Part shown: positions 36,864 to 46,826 of the stretch, piece by piece
Layout: each line of letters starts with the position of its first letter
Numbering within the stretch: position 1 is the first letter of the stretch
NCBI RefSeq assembly: GCF_001708405.1
Contig: NZ_CP012418.1
Span: 2,170,001 to 2,234,000 of the forward strand
Direction: 5' to 3'
Source of the DNA: Kangiella sediminilitoris
Lineage (GTDB): Bacteria > Pseudomonadota > Gammaproteobacteria > Enterobacterales > Kangiellaceae
Length of the DNA: 64,000 nt
The notes under the pieces: generated by a model
Databases searched by the model: none
The model's input: the letters and a program-made list of their open reading frames with translations, nothing else
Told to the model about the DNA's origin: nothing
Program-made: the position numbers and the translations under genes

Positions 36864-37249
36864 CCTTTTATCCTGATAAGTAACTATTATTAAGGAGCCA
36901 GTCTACCCGTCACCCCAAACGTCCCTCTCAAGCCAAGTTCCTCATTAGAGATCTTCTATTAATCTAATCTCGCTCCATGTTTCTATGTCGAAATTACTTT
37001 AACTTAAACTCCTATTGAAGCATTTTAGCTATCTAAAAGACTAGCAAACAAAAAGAAAGTTACAATCATAAATTAGTATCGTTTTGTATCGGCTAATTTG
37101 CATTAAAAACAAAGCAGTTAAGCATTAAATTTTATCTATACATTTCTTTTTATTGCCCTGCTATATATAGTGCTTCAAATACAATTCTTGCATTAAATAT
37201 AAACCCCAATATCATAAGAAAAATTTATAAGGCACTAAGGTTTTTAATT
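36864..37249. other. 386-bp AT-rich intergenic stretch
   Basis: Very AT-rich non-coding sequence between the small secreted-protein gene and sfsA. A TATATATAG run lies at about 37162-37170, and a TTGCAT (37188-37193) with TCATAA about 18 bp on could be the sfsA promoter. I see no ORF, hairpin with T-run or repeat of note. Confidence 0.5.
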
Positions 37250-37972
37250 TTGAAGTTCTCGCCCCCTCTTATCAAAGCCACTCTTCTCAAACGCTACAAA
37301 CGTTTTTTAGCGGACGTTGTGAGCGACGAACATGGTGAGTTTACCGCTCATTGTCCCAACACAGGTTCAATGAAAAACTGCTGGCAGGAAGGTGATACTG
37401 CGTGGCTGCTGGACTCTCAAAATCCGAAACGAAAATATCGCTACACCTGGGTCCTTAACCATAACCTCAAGGGCGACTGGATATGTATTAACACTCACCT
37501 CGCCAACCAGATTGTGACCGAAGGAATTGAAAACGGTGTTTTAAAAGAATTGCAGGACTATGAGTCACTGCAGCAGGAAGTGAAGTATGGCGACGAAAAC
37601 AGCCGTATTGATCTGCTTCTGACAGATCCTGAGAAACCAGACTGCTATGTTGAAATCAAAACGGTTACGTTATTGGAGACAGGCGAGGAGTTTTCCGATG
37701 GAGCTGGTTTCTTTCCAGACGCCGTCAGCGCCCGTGGTCAAAAGCATTTAAGGGAGCTGATAGCTATGGTTGAGCAGGGTCAGCGAGCCGTTTTATTATT
37801 TCTGGTACAGCATTCCGGCATCCAAACTGTCAGTCCCGCAGCACACATTGATCCAAAATATGCTGAATTATTGAACAGTGCAGCACAAAAAGGGGTTGAA
37901 ATTTATGCATATAATACCCATATCAGTGCCGCAGAAATAACTTTGCAACAGGACTTACCAGTAATTTTTTAG
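37250..37972 (+). CDS. sfsA: SfsA (sugar fermentation stimulation protein homologue)
   Basis: 240 residues of the SfsA family, DNA/RNA-binding or nuclease-like, role unsettled. Conserved blocks: LLKRYKRFLADV, CPNTGSM, RKYRYTWVL, SRIDLLLTD and YVEIKTVTL, with a C-terminal ARGQKHLREL. EIKTV and RIDLLL look like the PD-(D/E)xK catalytic signature. The start is TTG at 37250 because KFSPPLIKAT matches the family N-terminus; no ATG is nearby. It precedes dksA, as in E. coli. Confidence 0.92.
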   Translation: MKFSPPLIKATLLKRYKRFLADVVSDEHGEFTAHCPNTGSMKNCWQEGDTAWLLDSQNPKRKYRYTWVLNHNLKGDWICINTHLANQIVTEGIENGVLKELQDYESLQQEVKYGDENSRIDLLLTDPEKPDCYVEIKTVTLLETGEEFSDGAGFFPDAVSARGQKHLRELIAMVEQGQRAVLLFLVQHSGIQTVSPAAHIDPKYAELLNSAAQKGVEIYAYNTHISAAEITLQQDLPVIF

Positions 37973-38066
37973 TAAATTCAATGGGTTGGTCAAAAAAAAC
38001 GCAAAATTTGCTTGTTTTTAGCAAATTCGGCTTTTCAATTGGTACTCATAGGGCTAATATCCCTCT

Positions 38067-38109
38067 TTCACTTTTTTAAAAGTTTGTCAATGCAAATGAA
38101 AAAAGTGAA
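38067..38109. promoter_or_regulatory. Long inverted repeat in the dksA leader
   Basis: TTCACTTTTTT (38067-38077) and AAAAAAGTGAA (38099-38109) are a perfect 11-bp pair around a 21-nt loop, 34 bp before the dksA ATG. A smaller repeat, AATTTGC and GCAAATT, lies at 38005-38027. It could be a regulatory leader hairpin or a protein site. It is AT-rich, so its stability would be modest. Confidence 0.4.
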
Positions 38110-38143
38110 CTGATTTACCATTAGTCATGGAGCATTAAATTCG

Positions 38144-38590
38144 ATGCCACGTAAAAAAACAGCTACAAACACAACGTTAGAAAAACTTGGAATTCAGCCT
38201 TATAAAGAAAAGAAAGGCGAAGAGTATATGAACGATGCTCAGTATGAGCACTTCCGTCATATCCTCAACGAATGGAAAAAACAGTTGATGGAAGAAGTTG
38301 ATCGTACTGTACACCATATGCAGGACGAAGCTGCGAACTTTCCCGATCCAGTGGATCGTGCATCACAGGAAGAAGAGTTCTCGCTTGAGTTACGCACACG
38401 CGATCGTGAACGCAAACTGTTAAAGAAAATTATTCAATCTATTGGCAAGATTGACGACGAAGAATACGGCTACTGCGAATCTTGTGGTATCGAAATTGGT
38501 ATTCGTCGCCTTGAAGCTCGCCCAACTGCAGAGCTTTGCATTGACTGCAAAACGTTAGACGAAATAAAAGAACGTCAATACGGCAGTTAA
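38144..38590 (+). CDS. dksA: RNA polymerase-binding transcription factor DksA
   Basis: 148 residues, with a coiled-coil hairpin (about 35-110) inserted in the secondary channel of RNA polymerase, and the tip motif DPVDRASQEE (DxxDxA). The C4 zinc finger is CESCG and CIDCK. Works with ppGpp to reset transcription in starvation. First gene of the conserved dksA-gluQ-pcnB-folK-panB-panC block. Its TAA overlaps the ATG of gluQ by one base. Confidence 0.97.
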   Translation: MPRKKTATNTTLEKLGIQPYKEKKGEEYMNDAQYEHFRHILNEWKKQLMEEVDRTVHHMQDEAANFPDPVDRASQEEEFSLELRTRDRERKLLKKIIQSIGKIDDEEYGYCESCGIEIGIRRLEARPTAELCIDCKTLDEIKERQYGS

Positions 38591-39555
38591 TGCCCCAAAA
38601 GCCACTAGATTTACAGACCTCCTCCCCGGCCGATACGTCTGAGTCTGGGGCGGAAAATGCTACCTCGCATATACACCTTATGCGGGGTCGCTTCGCTCCA
38701 TCTCCCTCAGGACCGCTCCATTTCGGCTCACTGATTGCCGCGGTTGGTAGTTACCTTATCGCCAAAACCCATAATGCAGAATGGCAGGTTCGGATCGAAG
38801 ATATCGATCCACCACGCGAGATTGCCGGCGCGACAGATACTATTCTCAGACAGCTGGAAGCTTTTGGTCTTCACTGGGATGGCCCTGTTATTTATCAGAG
38901 TGAACATATTCCGAGATTTCAGCAGATACTGGAGGAACTCAAAACCAAGGGGTTGCTCTACGCCTGTAATTGCACAAGAAAACAAATTAATAAAGTCAGT
39001 GATAATGGTCGCTACCCAAATATCTGTAGTGGCAAAAACCTCGGCTTTGATGGCGAAGTTGCCTGGAAGCTTCGTCATGGACAAGGTCAATATGACTTTA
39101 TGGATTTGATTCAGGGCGAATGCCAGTTTCCCCAGGACCTGTACCAAGAGGACTTCACCGTTCGTCGAAAAGATGGGCTAATGGCCTATCAGTTAGCCGT
39201 TGTAGTAGATGATATTGATGCAGGAATTGATCACGTGGTTCGAGGCAGTGATTTGCTGGACTCTACTCCGCGCCAATTACGTCTATATGAGGTTCTGAGC
39301 AAGGAACCCCCTCTTTGGTACCACTTACCGGTAGCCATAAACCAGGATGGCAATAAATTATCCAAGCAAAACCATGCCGAAGCGGTGAGCGAGGAGAAAG
39401 CTGGACCATTGTTGGTCGAAGCTCTGGATTTTCTTGGCCAGCAACCGCCTGCAGATTTAATTAACCAAAGTATTGAACTTATAATGGACTGGGCCTTAGA
39501 ACACTTTTCACTGCAAAAGATCCCGCAAAAGCAACAAATCCCTTATTTTGACTAA
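38590..39555 (+). CDS. gluQ: Glutamyl-queuosine tRNA(Asp) synthetase
   Basis: Attaches glutamate to the queuosine of tRNA(Asp) (paralogue of GluRS lacking the anticodon domain). HIGH-like motif in FAPSPSGPLHFGSL; KLSKQNH stands for KMSKS. A zinc site is suggested by YACNCTRKQI and CSGKNL. Total 321 residues, with a 30-residue N-terminal extension that other GluQ lack; ATG 38680 would remove it, but neither start has a strong ribosome site. One-base overlap with dksA favours 38590. Confidence 0.92.
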   Translation: MPQKPLDLQTSSPADTSESGAENATSHIHLMRGRFAPSPSGPLHFGSLIAAVGSYLIAKTHNAEWQVRIEDIDPPREIAGATDTILRQLEAFGLHWDGPVIYQSEHIPRFQQILEELKTKGLLYACNCTRKQINKVSDNGRYPNICSGKNLGFDGEVAWKLRHGQGQYDFMDLIQGECQFPQDLYQEDFTVRRKDGLMAYQLAVVVDDIDAGIDHVVRGSDLLDSTPRQLRLYEVLSKEPPLWYHLPVAINQDGNKLSKQNHAEAVSEEKAGPLLVEALDFLGQQPPADLINQSIELIMDWALEHFSLQKIPQKQQIPYFD

Positions 39556-39597
39556 GGTCTGTGATATTATTGCACCACACTACAAAACGTATGATGT

Positions 39598-40947
39598 ATG
39601 AGCGCTTTTTTATCAACAGTTAAACGATGGTTTTCAGGATCCGGTCATGATAATTCAAATCGAGATGATGCCCAATCAGCTATGACTGACTCCAGCCATA
39701 TTGTACCGCGCGATCACCATACGGTATCCCGAAAAGAAATCAGTGAGAATGCACTGAAAGTCCTCTACCGCCTCAGCAAGGCAGGCTATGAGGCGTTCCT
39801 TGTGGGTGGCGGAGTACGAGACATTCTGCTTGGCTTACATCCCAAGGACTTTGATATAGCTACAAACGCAACTCCAGAACAGGTTCGAAAGCTGTTCAGA
39901 AACAGCCGTATTATTGGTCGTCGCTTTAAGCTGGTACATATCCTATTTGGCCGGGATATGATTGAAGTTGCTACTTTCCGTGCTCACTGCGACCAAAAGA
40001 TCGAACAGGCATCCGAAGGAATGATTCTGCGGGATAATGTTTACGGTGATATTGAGGAGGACGCTGAGCGTCGTGACTTCACCATCAACGCGCTTTACTA
40101 CAATATTAAAGATTTCAGCGTTCATGACTACTGTGGTGGTTTAACCGATTTAAGAAAGCGCCAGCTTAGAATGATTGGCGATGCTGAAAAGCGCTACCGG
40201 GAAGACCCTGTTCGTATGTTAAGAGCAATACGTTTGTCTACAAAGTTAGAGCTTAGTATTGAGCCTGAAACAAAGGCTCCTATTTCTGATCTGGCGCCCT
40301 TATTAGAACAGGTTCCTGCAGCAAGACTATGGGAAGAGTACCGAAAAATGTTTCTGTCTGGCAAAGGCCAGGCAACGTTTCAGTCGTTACAGCAACACGA
40401 CCTGTTGTCCAAGTTATTCCCGGCAACTGACCACCTGATGCACGTTCATGCCGACTTTGAAGCTTTCATTCACTCAGCTCTGGAAAATACCGACCGCAGA
40501 ATTGCCGACGATAAAACCGTCAACCCAGCATTTTTGATCGCAGTTTTCTTATGGCAGCCTTTACTCGAAGAAGCCCATAAGATGGAAACCCGCGGTATGA
40601 ACTTTAATGACGCCTTTTTTAAAAGTATGGGGAAAGTACTGGCAAAACAAAGTCAGCATATTTCTATCCCTAGGCGCTACGGCATGGTTATCCGTGATAT
40701 CTGGGCGCTGCAAGTTCGCCTGCCACAACGGCATGGCAAAAAAGTGTGGTCTGTACTTGAGCACCCCCGTTTTAGAGCTGGTTATGACTTTCTGATGTTA
40801 CGTGCAGAAGCTGATCCTTCTCTTCGTGAGACTGCCGACTGGTGGACCAAGTTTCAGGATGCTGACAAAAGTACCCAGCACTCAATGTTACCGAAAAGTA
40901 AACGTCGCAAACCCAAGCGACGTAAGAAAAACAAGAATCAGCACTAG
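39598..40947 (+). CDS. pcnB: Poly(A) polymerase I
   Basis: Adds poly(A) tails to RNA and promotes decay. The nucleotidyltransferase head reads LVGGGVRDILLGLHPKDFDIATNATPEQV, with the two catalytic Asp in DFD and a later RRDFTINALYY. The RNA-binding part holds DPVRMLRAIRLSTKL. The 449-residue protein ends in a very basic tail (SKRRKPKRRKKN), typical of PcnB rather than CCA-adding enzymes. Confidence 0.95.
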   Translation: MSAFLSTVKRWFSGSGHDNSNRDDAQSAMTDSSHIVPRDHHTVSRKEISENALKVLYRLSKAGYEAFLVGGGVRDILLGLHPKDFDIATNATPEQVRKLFRNSRIIGRRFKLVHILFGRDMIEVATFRAHCDQKIEQASEGMILRDNVYGDIEEDAERRDFTINALYYNIKDFSVHDYCGGLTDLRKRQLRMIGDAEKRYREDPVRMLRAIRLSTKLELSIEPETKAPISDLAPLLEQVPAARLWEEYRKMFLSGKGQATFQSLQQHDLLSKLFPATDHLMHVHADFEAFIHSALENTDRRIADDKTVNPAFLIAVFLWQPLLEEAHKMETRGMNFNDAFFKSMGKVLAKQSQHISIPRRYGMVIRDIWALQVRLPQRHGKKVWSVLEHPRFRAGYDFLMLRAEADPSLRETADWWTKFQDADKSTQHSMLPKSKRRKPKRRKKNKNQH

Positions 40948-40959
40948 TGCGGGTCATCT

Positions 40960-41481
40960 ATGCAGTCCATCAGCTACATAGCTCTAGGCAGTAATCTAAA
41001 CCATCCCGAGCAGCAAATTATCCGGGCACTACAGGCCCTTGACGGACTACCTGGAAGCTATTTGCTGGCCTACTCTAGTTTCTATCAAAGCGCCCCCATG
41101 GGACCGCAGGATCAGCCATCCTATATTAATGCTGTAGCAAAGTTATCGACAGCTTTATCTCCCATCGAGCTTCTCGACGCGTTACAAAAGATTGAAGATA
41201 CCCAGGGGCGTAAGCGTGAAAAGCGGTGGGGTGCTCGAACAATTGATTTGGATATTATTCTCTACGATCATACAATCATGCAAACAGAGCGTTTAATACT
41301 TCCTCATTACGGAGCAAAAGAGCGCGACTTTGTGTTGTTACCTTTATCAGAAATATCGCCTCGCTTAACCTTCCCTGATGGCGAATCGGTTCAAGAAGCG
41401 TTGCAACACTGCCAGAACTATGGATTGCAGAAAATAACGATAGATAATGACCAGGAGACTATGAGTCGGCATGAATTATAA
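40960..41481 (+). CDS. folK: 6-hydroxymethyl-dihydropterin pyrophosphokinase
   Basis: Transfers pyrophosphate in folate synthesis. Signatures: YIALGSNLNHPEQQI, the YQSAPMGPQDQPSYINAV segment, EDTQGRKREKRWGARTIDLDIILYD (family signature with Arg and Asp metal ligands), and LPHYGAKERDFVLLPL. Length of 173 residues is close to E. coli FolK (159). The last 11 bp overlap the deoxynucleoside kinase gene. Confidence 0.96.
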   Translation: MQSISYIALGSNLNHPEQQIIRALQALDGLPGSYLLAYSSFYQSAPMGPQDQPSYINAVAKLSTALSPIELLDALQKIEDTQGRKREKRWGARTIDLDIILYDHTIMQTERLILPHYGAKERDFVLLPLSEISPRLTFPDGESVQEALQHCQNYGLQKITIDNDQETMSRHEL

Positions 41482-42121
41482 AATTCCACATAACTTTATC
41501 GCGGTAGAAGGCCCTATCGGGGTAGGCAAAACGACCTTAGCTCGCAAGCTATCAGAAGTTCTAGGCAGTGATCTCATTTTGGAAGAAGCAGAGGAAAACC
41601 CTTTCCTGGAGCGATTTTACCAAGATCCAAAAAACGGTGCGCTACCAACACAGCTATACTTTCTTTTTCAACGTGCACGACAGCTTCAGGAAGTCCGCCA
41701 ATCAGATATGTTTACCCCACTGAGAGTAGCAGACTATCTGATGGATAAGGACCGCCTGTTTGCGCGCTCAACGCTGGATGAGGAAGAACTGAGACTGTAT
41801 GAGCAGGTTTATGAAAACCTCACTATTGATGCACCCAAACCCGATTTAGTTATTTACCTGCAAGCAGATCCTTCAGTGCTGGCTGAGCGTATTAAAAAAC
41901 GCGGACGCCGAGAAGAGGCTCCTATCAGTCAGGAATACCTGAAAACTATTGGTGATGCCTACACTGACTTCTTCTATTATTATCAGGAGTCCCCGCTACT
42001 GATCGTCAATGCTTCAGGTATTGATCTGGTCGAGAATGAAAAAGATTTTGAAATGTTGCTGGAGCAGATCCATGCAACAACTTCTGGACGAAACTACTTT
42101 AACCCGCATCCAGCAGTATAA
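41471..42121 (+). CDS. Deoxynucleoside kinase
   Basis: Salvage kinase of the dNK family (216 residues). P-loop EGPIGVGKTTLA at residues 13-24, conserved EENPFLERFY, and the DKDRLFA segment. The lid is KKRGRREEAPIS. Substrate specificity (deoxyadenosine, deoxyguanosine or others) cannot be read by eye. Several gammaproteobacteria carry this gene between folK and panB, but E. coli does not. It is the only salvage enzyme in an operon of translation and vitamin genes. Confidence 0.88.
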   Translation: MNYKIPHNFIAVEGPIGVGKTTLARKLSEVLGSDLILEEAEENPFLERFYQDPKNGALPTQLYFLFQRARQLQEVRQSDMFTPLRVADYLMDKDRLFARSTLDEEELRLYEQVYENLTIDAPKPDLVIYLQADPSVLAERIKKRGRREEAPISQEYLKTIGDAYTDFFYYYQESPLLIVNASGIDLVENEKDFEMLLEQIHATTSGRNYFNPHPAV

Positions 42122-42144
42122 ATGCAACTGCCAAGAGAACTGCT

Positions 42145-42939
42145 ATGAAGTACACAAGCATAAGTCAAATTGAAAAACTAAAAGCCGAAGGTGAAAAATT
42201 CTCTTGTCTCACGGCCTATGACGCCACCTTTGCTGGTTTGATGTCAAAAGTCGGCATTGACGTCATTCTTATTGGTGATTCGTTAGGTAACGTTATTCAG
42301 GGACAACAAACGACGGTGCCTGTAACTCTAGAAGATATGGAATACCACATTGCCTGTGTCGCTCGAGGCAACAAAAGTTGCTTGCTCATTGGCGATATGC
42401 CCTACATGACATACAGCACTCCGGAAGAAGCTTACCAGACTGCTCGCCGGATTATGCAGGCAGGCGCGAAGATGGTAAAACTTGAAGGTGGAGCCTGGCT
42501 GGAAGACACAATACGGGGCCTGACCGACAGAGGCATTCCCGTCTGTACTCATCTTGGGCTTACTCCACAGTCCGTAGACTCCCTTGGGGGCTTTAAGGTT
42601 CAGGGACGCGACAGTAGCGCTGCCAAATCAATGCTAGCCGATGCAAAACGCCTTCAGGAAGCCGGTGCGCGCATGCTAGTACTTGAGTGTGTGCCAAGTG
42701 CATTAGCAAAAGAGATCGCTCAAACCCTGACCATTCCTGTCATGGGCATTGGTGCAGGAGTAGAGGTTGATGGGCAGGTTCTGGTGTTGCACGACATGTT
42801 GGGTATTTCACCCTTCCAGGCTAAGTTCGTTAAGAACTTCATGGCTGAAGCTCAAGGTGATATCACTGCAGCTATTCAGCAATTCCATGATGAGGTGAAA
42901 GCCAAGACTTTCCCTGCACCAGAACACTCGTTTGAATAA
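42145..42939 (+). CDS. panB: Ketopantoate hydroxymethyltransferase
   Basis: First step of pantothenate synthesis from 2-oxoisovalerate. Conserved ILIGDSLGNVIQG (metal-binding Asp), LEGGAWLEDTI, THLGLTPQSVDSLGGFKVQGR, and GIGAGVEVDGQVLVLHDML near the end. 264 residues, as in E. coli. It is 16 bp from panC and co-transcribed. Confidence 0.97.
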   Translation: MKYTSISQIEKLKAEGEKFSCLTAYDATFAGLMSKVGIDVILIGDSLGNVIQGQQTTVPVTLEDMEYHIACVARGNKSCLLIGDMPYMTYSTPEEAYQTARRIMQAGAKMVKLEGGAWLEDTIRGLTDRGIPVCTHLGLTPQSVDSLGGFKVQGRDSSAAKSMLADAKRLQEAGARMLVLECVPSALAKEIAQTLTIPVMGIGAGVEVDGQVLVLHDMLGISPFQAKFVKNFMAEAQGDITAAIQQFHDEVKAKTFPAPEHSFE

Positions 42940-42955
42940 GTAATGGATAAGTTCT

Positions 42956-43822
42956 GTGAAAATCGTTAATAAGATTTCCGAGCTTCAATCTGCTCTAGCA
43001 GATTACCGGAGTAATAACCAAACCATCGGCTTTGTACCCACCATGGGTAACCTGCACCAGGGTCACCTTAGCCTGGTAGACAAAGCCAAGGAAGAAGCGG
43101 ACTGTGTGGTTGTCAGCATTTTCGTTAACCCAACTCAGTTTGGGCCAAACGAAGATTTCGATGCCTACCCAAGAACTTTTGAAGCGGACTGCGACAAGCT
43201 TAATGAACAAGGTGCCGATATTGTATTTGCACCGTCGGTGGAAGAAGTCTATCCAGACTATATCAACAACCCTGATCGTCCTAATTTGACCACAGTCCAT
43301 GTAGCAGAGTTGGGCAATGATCATTGTGGAGAGTCACGTCCAACCCACTTCGATGGGGTCACCACCGTTGTCTGTAAATTATTTAACATGGTACGCCCCG
43401 ATTTGGCTGTGTTTGGTCAAAAAGACTTTCAGCAGCTGACCATTATCAAGCGTATGGTTCGAGATCTAAATATTCCTGTCACCATCCTTGGGGCCCCCAT
43501 AGTGCGTGAACCCAATGGTGTAGCGATGAGCTCGCGAAATGGATATTTGAGTCCAGCAGAACTTCAGCAAGCGGCGGGTTTACAGCAAACTTTGCAATGG
43601 GCTAAGTCCCAACTAGAAAACCACCTCCTTAACTTTGATCAGGTCGAGCAGGGAGCCTTGGAACGTCTTAATGAAAGAGACCTCCGCGTTGATTACTTTA
43701 ATATTGCCAACGCAACAACCCTTCAGGTTGCTGAAAGCTCTGATAAGGAAATCGTCATACTTGCTGCAGTCTTCCTGGGCAAAGTTAGATTAATTGATAA
43801 TCTTACATTGTCACTTCAATAG
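42956..43822 (+). CDS. panC: Pantothenate synthetase
   Basis: Joins pantoate and beta-alanine with ATP. Nucleotide motifs are FVPTMGNLHQGHLSLV (HxGH type) and MSSRNGYLSP (KMSKS-like). VSIFVNPTQFGPNEDFDAYPR and VFGQKDFQQL are conserved. The start is GTG at 42956. 288 residues. No panD in this window, so beta-alanine must come from elsewhere. Confidence 0.97.
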   Translation: MKIVNKISELQSALADYRSNNQTIGFVPTMGNLHQGHLSLVDKAKEEADCVVVSIFVNPTQFGPNEDFDAYPRTFEADCDKLNEQGADIVFAPSVEEVYPDYINNPDRPNLTTVHVAELGNDHCGESRPTHFDGVTTVVCKLFNMVRPDLAVFGQKDFQQLTIIKRMVRDLNIPVTILGAPIVREPNGVAMSSRNGYLSPAELQQAAGLQQTLQWAKSQLENHLLNFDQVEQGALERLNERDLRVDYFNIANATTLQVAESSDKEIVILAAVFLGKVRLIDNLTLSLQ

Positions 43823-43837
43823 AAACTTAAGAATGGT

Positions 43838-43859
43838 GGGCAATCCGGAGAGATTGTCC
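43838..43859 (+). terminator. Possible weak terminator hairpin after panC
   Basis: GGGCAATC and GATTGTCC pair over 8 bp (one G-U) with a six-base loop, 15 bp after the panC stop. A pyrimidine-rich stretch follows (GTCTTCAACTTTCC), not a clean T-run. Termination before acs is uncertain. Confidence 0.35.
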
Positions 43860-43938
43860 CGTCTTCAACTTTCCCCTGCTGAAAATTTGGTTTATGCTGA
43901 CATGATAATAAAAGATATTAGCTTTAGGAGTCAGCAGA

Positions 43939-45870
43939 ATGTCCGAGGTTAAAACCTATCCCATAATCAAAAGTCCCCAGCATAAGCCTCATATTGATGA
44001 GGAGATGTACCACCGCATGTATCAACAATCGATTCGTGATCCCGATAAATTTTGGGGACGGATGGCACACCAATTCATTGACTGGTTCGAACCTTGGGAT
44101 GAAGTCAGTAATGTCGACTTCAAAAAAGCAGAGATTAGCTGGTTTAAGGGAGGTAAGCTCAATGCCAGCTACAATTGCATTGATAGGCACCTAAAAGATA
44201 AAGCTGAGCATACCGCTATTATCTGGGAAGGCGATGAACCGGACCAGCAACGCTACATCAGCTATCAAGAATTGCATGACGAGGTTTGCCAGTTTGCGAA
44301 TGCGCTTAAAGAGCGAGGCGTAAAAAAAGGCGACCGTGTCTGTATCTACATGCCTATGATTCCAGAAGTAGGATTCGCCATGCTGGCCTGTGCGCGCATA
44401 GGAGCCGTGCATTCCGTTGTTTTTGGTGGCTTTTCTCCAGAAGCTCTCAAGAGCAGAATTCTGGACAGTGACTGCCAGGTATTAATTACCGCAGACGCCA
44501 GCGCCCGTGGTGGTAAGAAGGTTCCATTAAAAGCTAATGCAGATATAGCGCTGAAAGACTGTCCTGACGTCCATACCGTGATGGTAGTAAAAAGTCAGGA
44601 TTACGACATCAGCTGGAATGACGAGCGCGACGTTGACTATTTTGAGTTAAAAAAGGATATGCCTAAAGAGTGCAAACCTGAGGTTATGGATGCCGAAGAT
44701 CCTCTTTTCATCCTTTATACTTCAGGCTCTACAGGTAAGCCAAAGGGTGTGCTCCATACGACTGGCGGCTATCTCCTATACACCTCCATGACTCATAAAT
44801 ATGTATTTGATTACCACGAAGGTGAAATTTACTGGTGTACCGCCGATGCAGGCTGGATAACCGGACATTCTTACATCTTCTATGGCCCACTGGCTAATGG
44901 TGCGACTACCCTGGTATTTGAGGGTGTTCCAACCTACCCATCGACTTCGCGTTTTTGGGAAGTCATTGATAAACATAAAGTTTCTATCTTCTATACAGCT
45001 CCAACTGCAATCAGGGCTTTAATGGCAGGTGGTAATGAAGCCGTGACTAAATGCTCTCGTCAGTCTTTACGAATACTAGGCACGGTTGGCGAGCCTATTA
45101 ACCCAGAAGCTTGGGAGTGGTACTACAAAATCGTTGGTGAAGAACGCTGCCCCATCATTGATACCTGGTGGCAGACAGAAACTGGCGGCATCTTGATTAC
45201 ACCACTACCCGGGGCAACACCTCTTAAGCCGGGCTCCGCAACACGTCCTTTCTTTGGCGTTGAGCCCGCACTGTTAGATACCGATGCTAAGGAACTGGAT
45301 GGTGTAGCCAATGGCAGTCTGGTCATGAAAAACTCATGGCCTGGTCAGATGCGAAGTGTCTGGGGTGATCATCAACGATTCTATGATACTTACTTCTCGC
45401 AGTTCCCGGGTTACTACTTTTCTGGCGATGGAGCGCAACGTGATTCCGATGGTTATTACTGGATTACAGGTCGAATGGATGATGTTCTTAATGTTTCAGG
45501 CCATCGCATGGGTACAGCTGAAATTGAAAGTGCCTTAGTACTCCACCCAAAAGTTGCTGAGGCTGCTGTTGTCGGCTACCCACACGATATAAAAGGCCAG
45601 GGAATATACGTCTATGTAACCCTGATGAAAGGTCAGAAAGGCTCCGATGAGCTAAAAGATGAACTGGTGGCTCATGTTGCCAAAGAAATTGGTCCTATCG
45701 CAAAGCCTGACAAGTTACAATTCGCCGACGATCTCCCCAAAACCCGCTCTGGTAAAATTATGCGACGCATTTTACGCAAAATAGCGGCAGATGATGTTGA
45801 GCATATAGGGGACACCTCGACTCTGGCTGAACCAGCAGTGGTTGAAAAGCTGATTGAAGAAAAGCTGTAA
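43939..45870 (+). CDS. acs: Acetyl-CoA synthetase
   Basis: AMP-forming enzyme that activates acetate. The P-loop-like [19 protein letters not shown] and the C-terminal [16 protein letters not shown], which holds the acetylatable catalytic Lys, are intact. The 643 residues match E. coli Acs (652). AGGAG seven bases before ATG (in TTTAGGAGTCAGCAGA). Stands alone between panC and DUF1853; only 3 bp separate it from the convergent DUF1853 stop. Confidence 0.97.
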   Translation: MSEVKTYPIIKSPQHKPHIDEEMYHRMYQQSIRDPDKFWGRMAHQFIDWFEPWDEVSNVDFKKAEISWFKGGKLNASYNCIDRHLKDKAEHTAIIWEGDEPDQQRYISYQELHDEVCQFANALKERGVKKGDRVCIYMPMIPEVGFAMLACARIGAVHSVVFGGFSPEALKSRILDSDCQVLITADASARGGKKVPLKANADIALKDCPDVHTVMVVKSQDYDISWNDERDVDYFELKKDMPKECKPEVMDAEDPLFILYTSGSTGKPKGVLHTTGGYLLYTSMTHKYVFDYHEGEIYWCTADAGWITGHSYIFYGPLANGATTLVFEGVPTYPSTSRFWEVIDKHKVSIFYTAPTAIRALMAGGNEAVTKCSRQSLRILGTVGEPINPEAWEWYYKIVGEERCPIIDTWWQTETGGILITPLPGATPLKPGSATRPFFGVEPALLDTDAKELDGVANGSLVMKNSWPGQMRSVWGDHQRFYDTYFSQFPGYYFSGDGAQRDSDGYYWITGRMDDVLNVSGHRMGTAEIESALVLHPKVAEAAVVGYPHDIKGQGIYVYVTLMKGQKGSDELKDELVAHVAKEIGPIAKPDKLQFADDLPKTRSGKIMRRILRKIAADDVEHIGDTSTLAEPAVVEKLIEEKL

Positions 45871-45873
45871 TTA

Positions 45874-46743
45874 TCAGGAAGGCTGAAGCACCCTGGCTTT
45901 AGCCTTCTCCAGCCAATCATCAGTCACTACAAACCCGCGCATTATCTCTTTGCCACTGCGAACCCCAATAATCTGCTGTATTTTCTGAAATGGGTATCCC
46001 TCGCTGTGACCATGAATTAAGAAAGTATTTTTATTAATAACTTTAAGCTCCTCCTGCTCCTCCGGGTCAACCTCAGATAACCAGTAGTCTTTAGGTAATA
46101 GTAACCACTGTATATCAGAACTCAGCTGGAGGTGAGCAAACTCCTCCCAGGTTGTCCAGAATCCCTTCAAGTGCCTTGGGCTTACTTCTTTAGGGTAAGC
46201 ATAATGTTCCTGCATAAAGGACTTTACCGGATAGAAAAGCCGCCCCCGAGTTAGTACTTTCTTTTCATCAATAAATATTTCTTTGTGGCGAAGCCATTGT
46301 TTTATCAAGGGCTGTTCAGACAGTTTTAACTGATGATTGAAAAGGCGTTCATATTTATTATCAAAGCGATCTCTTAGGTTTGGACCTACCCAGTCACTTA
46401 ATGCTTCCCCTTCTCCGACCTGGAGGTAAAACTTGACTGCCAGTTCACAATGAATCGTGCGTTCGAAGACCCTATCCTGGAGGATAGAGTCAAACTCACC
46501 ATAGGTATGGTTATCAATGATTACTTGTAGGTTATGAACTACAACATCCAGGCTGTCACAATACTTGGTCAAGTGTTGCCATAGTTGCTCAAAGTAAACC
46601 CCAAGTCGATGGGTTTGCTTGTAATCAAAAGTTCCGCCCGGTGACATCCTACTGACCAGCTCCATCGTATTCTGATGTCGCGGCAAAGCTAGTAATTCAG
46701 GGGTGTTGAGAAACCATGCCAAATCTTTTTGGTAGCGAGACAT
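45874..46743 (-). CDS. DUF1853 family protein
   Basis: 289 residues of unknown function. LGVYFEQLWQHL, YGEFDSILQDRVFERTIHCELAVKFYLQVG and WVGPNLRDRFDNKYERLFNHQL match DUF1853 blocks. The E/D...E-x-A-x-K layout resembles PD-(D/E)xK nuclease cores, which is only my inference. Soluble, no signal. The convergent acs gene ends 3 bp away. Confidence 0.75.
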   Translation of the reverse strand: MSRYQKDLAWFLNTPELLALPRHQNTMELVSRMSPGGTFDYKQTHRLGVYFEQLWQHLTKYCDSLDVVVHNLQVIIDNHTYGEFDSILQDRVFERTIHCELAVKFYLQVGEGEALSDWVGPNLRDRFDNKYERLFNHQLKLSEQPLIKQWLRHKEIFIDEKKVLTRGRLFYPVKSFMQEHYAYPKEVSPRHLKGFWTTWEEFAHLQLSSDIQWLLLPKDYWLSEVDPEEQEELKVINKNTFLIHGHSEGYPFQKIQQIIGVRSGKEIMRGFVVTDDWLEKAKARVLQPS

Positions 46744-46788
46744 GTAACTTCCAGTTTAGTCGTTCCATTCTGATTTCGATATCATAGC

Positions 46789-46826
46789 AAAAAAAGAAAA
46801 GGCCAGCTTGTTTTCAAGCTGGCCTT
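46789..46826 (-). terminator. Rho-independent terminator facing the minus strand
   Basis: AAGGCCAGCTTG, TTTT loop, CAAGCTGGCCTT (46799-46826): a perfect 12-bp stem. On the minus strand it is followed by TTTTCTTTTTTT (46789-46800). On the plus strand there is no T-run. It sits between the start of DUF1853 and cpxR, so it ends a separate minus-strand transcript. Confidence 0.85.
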
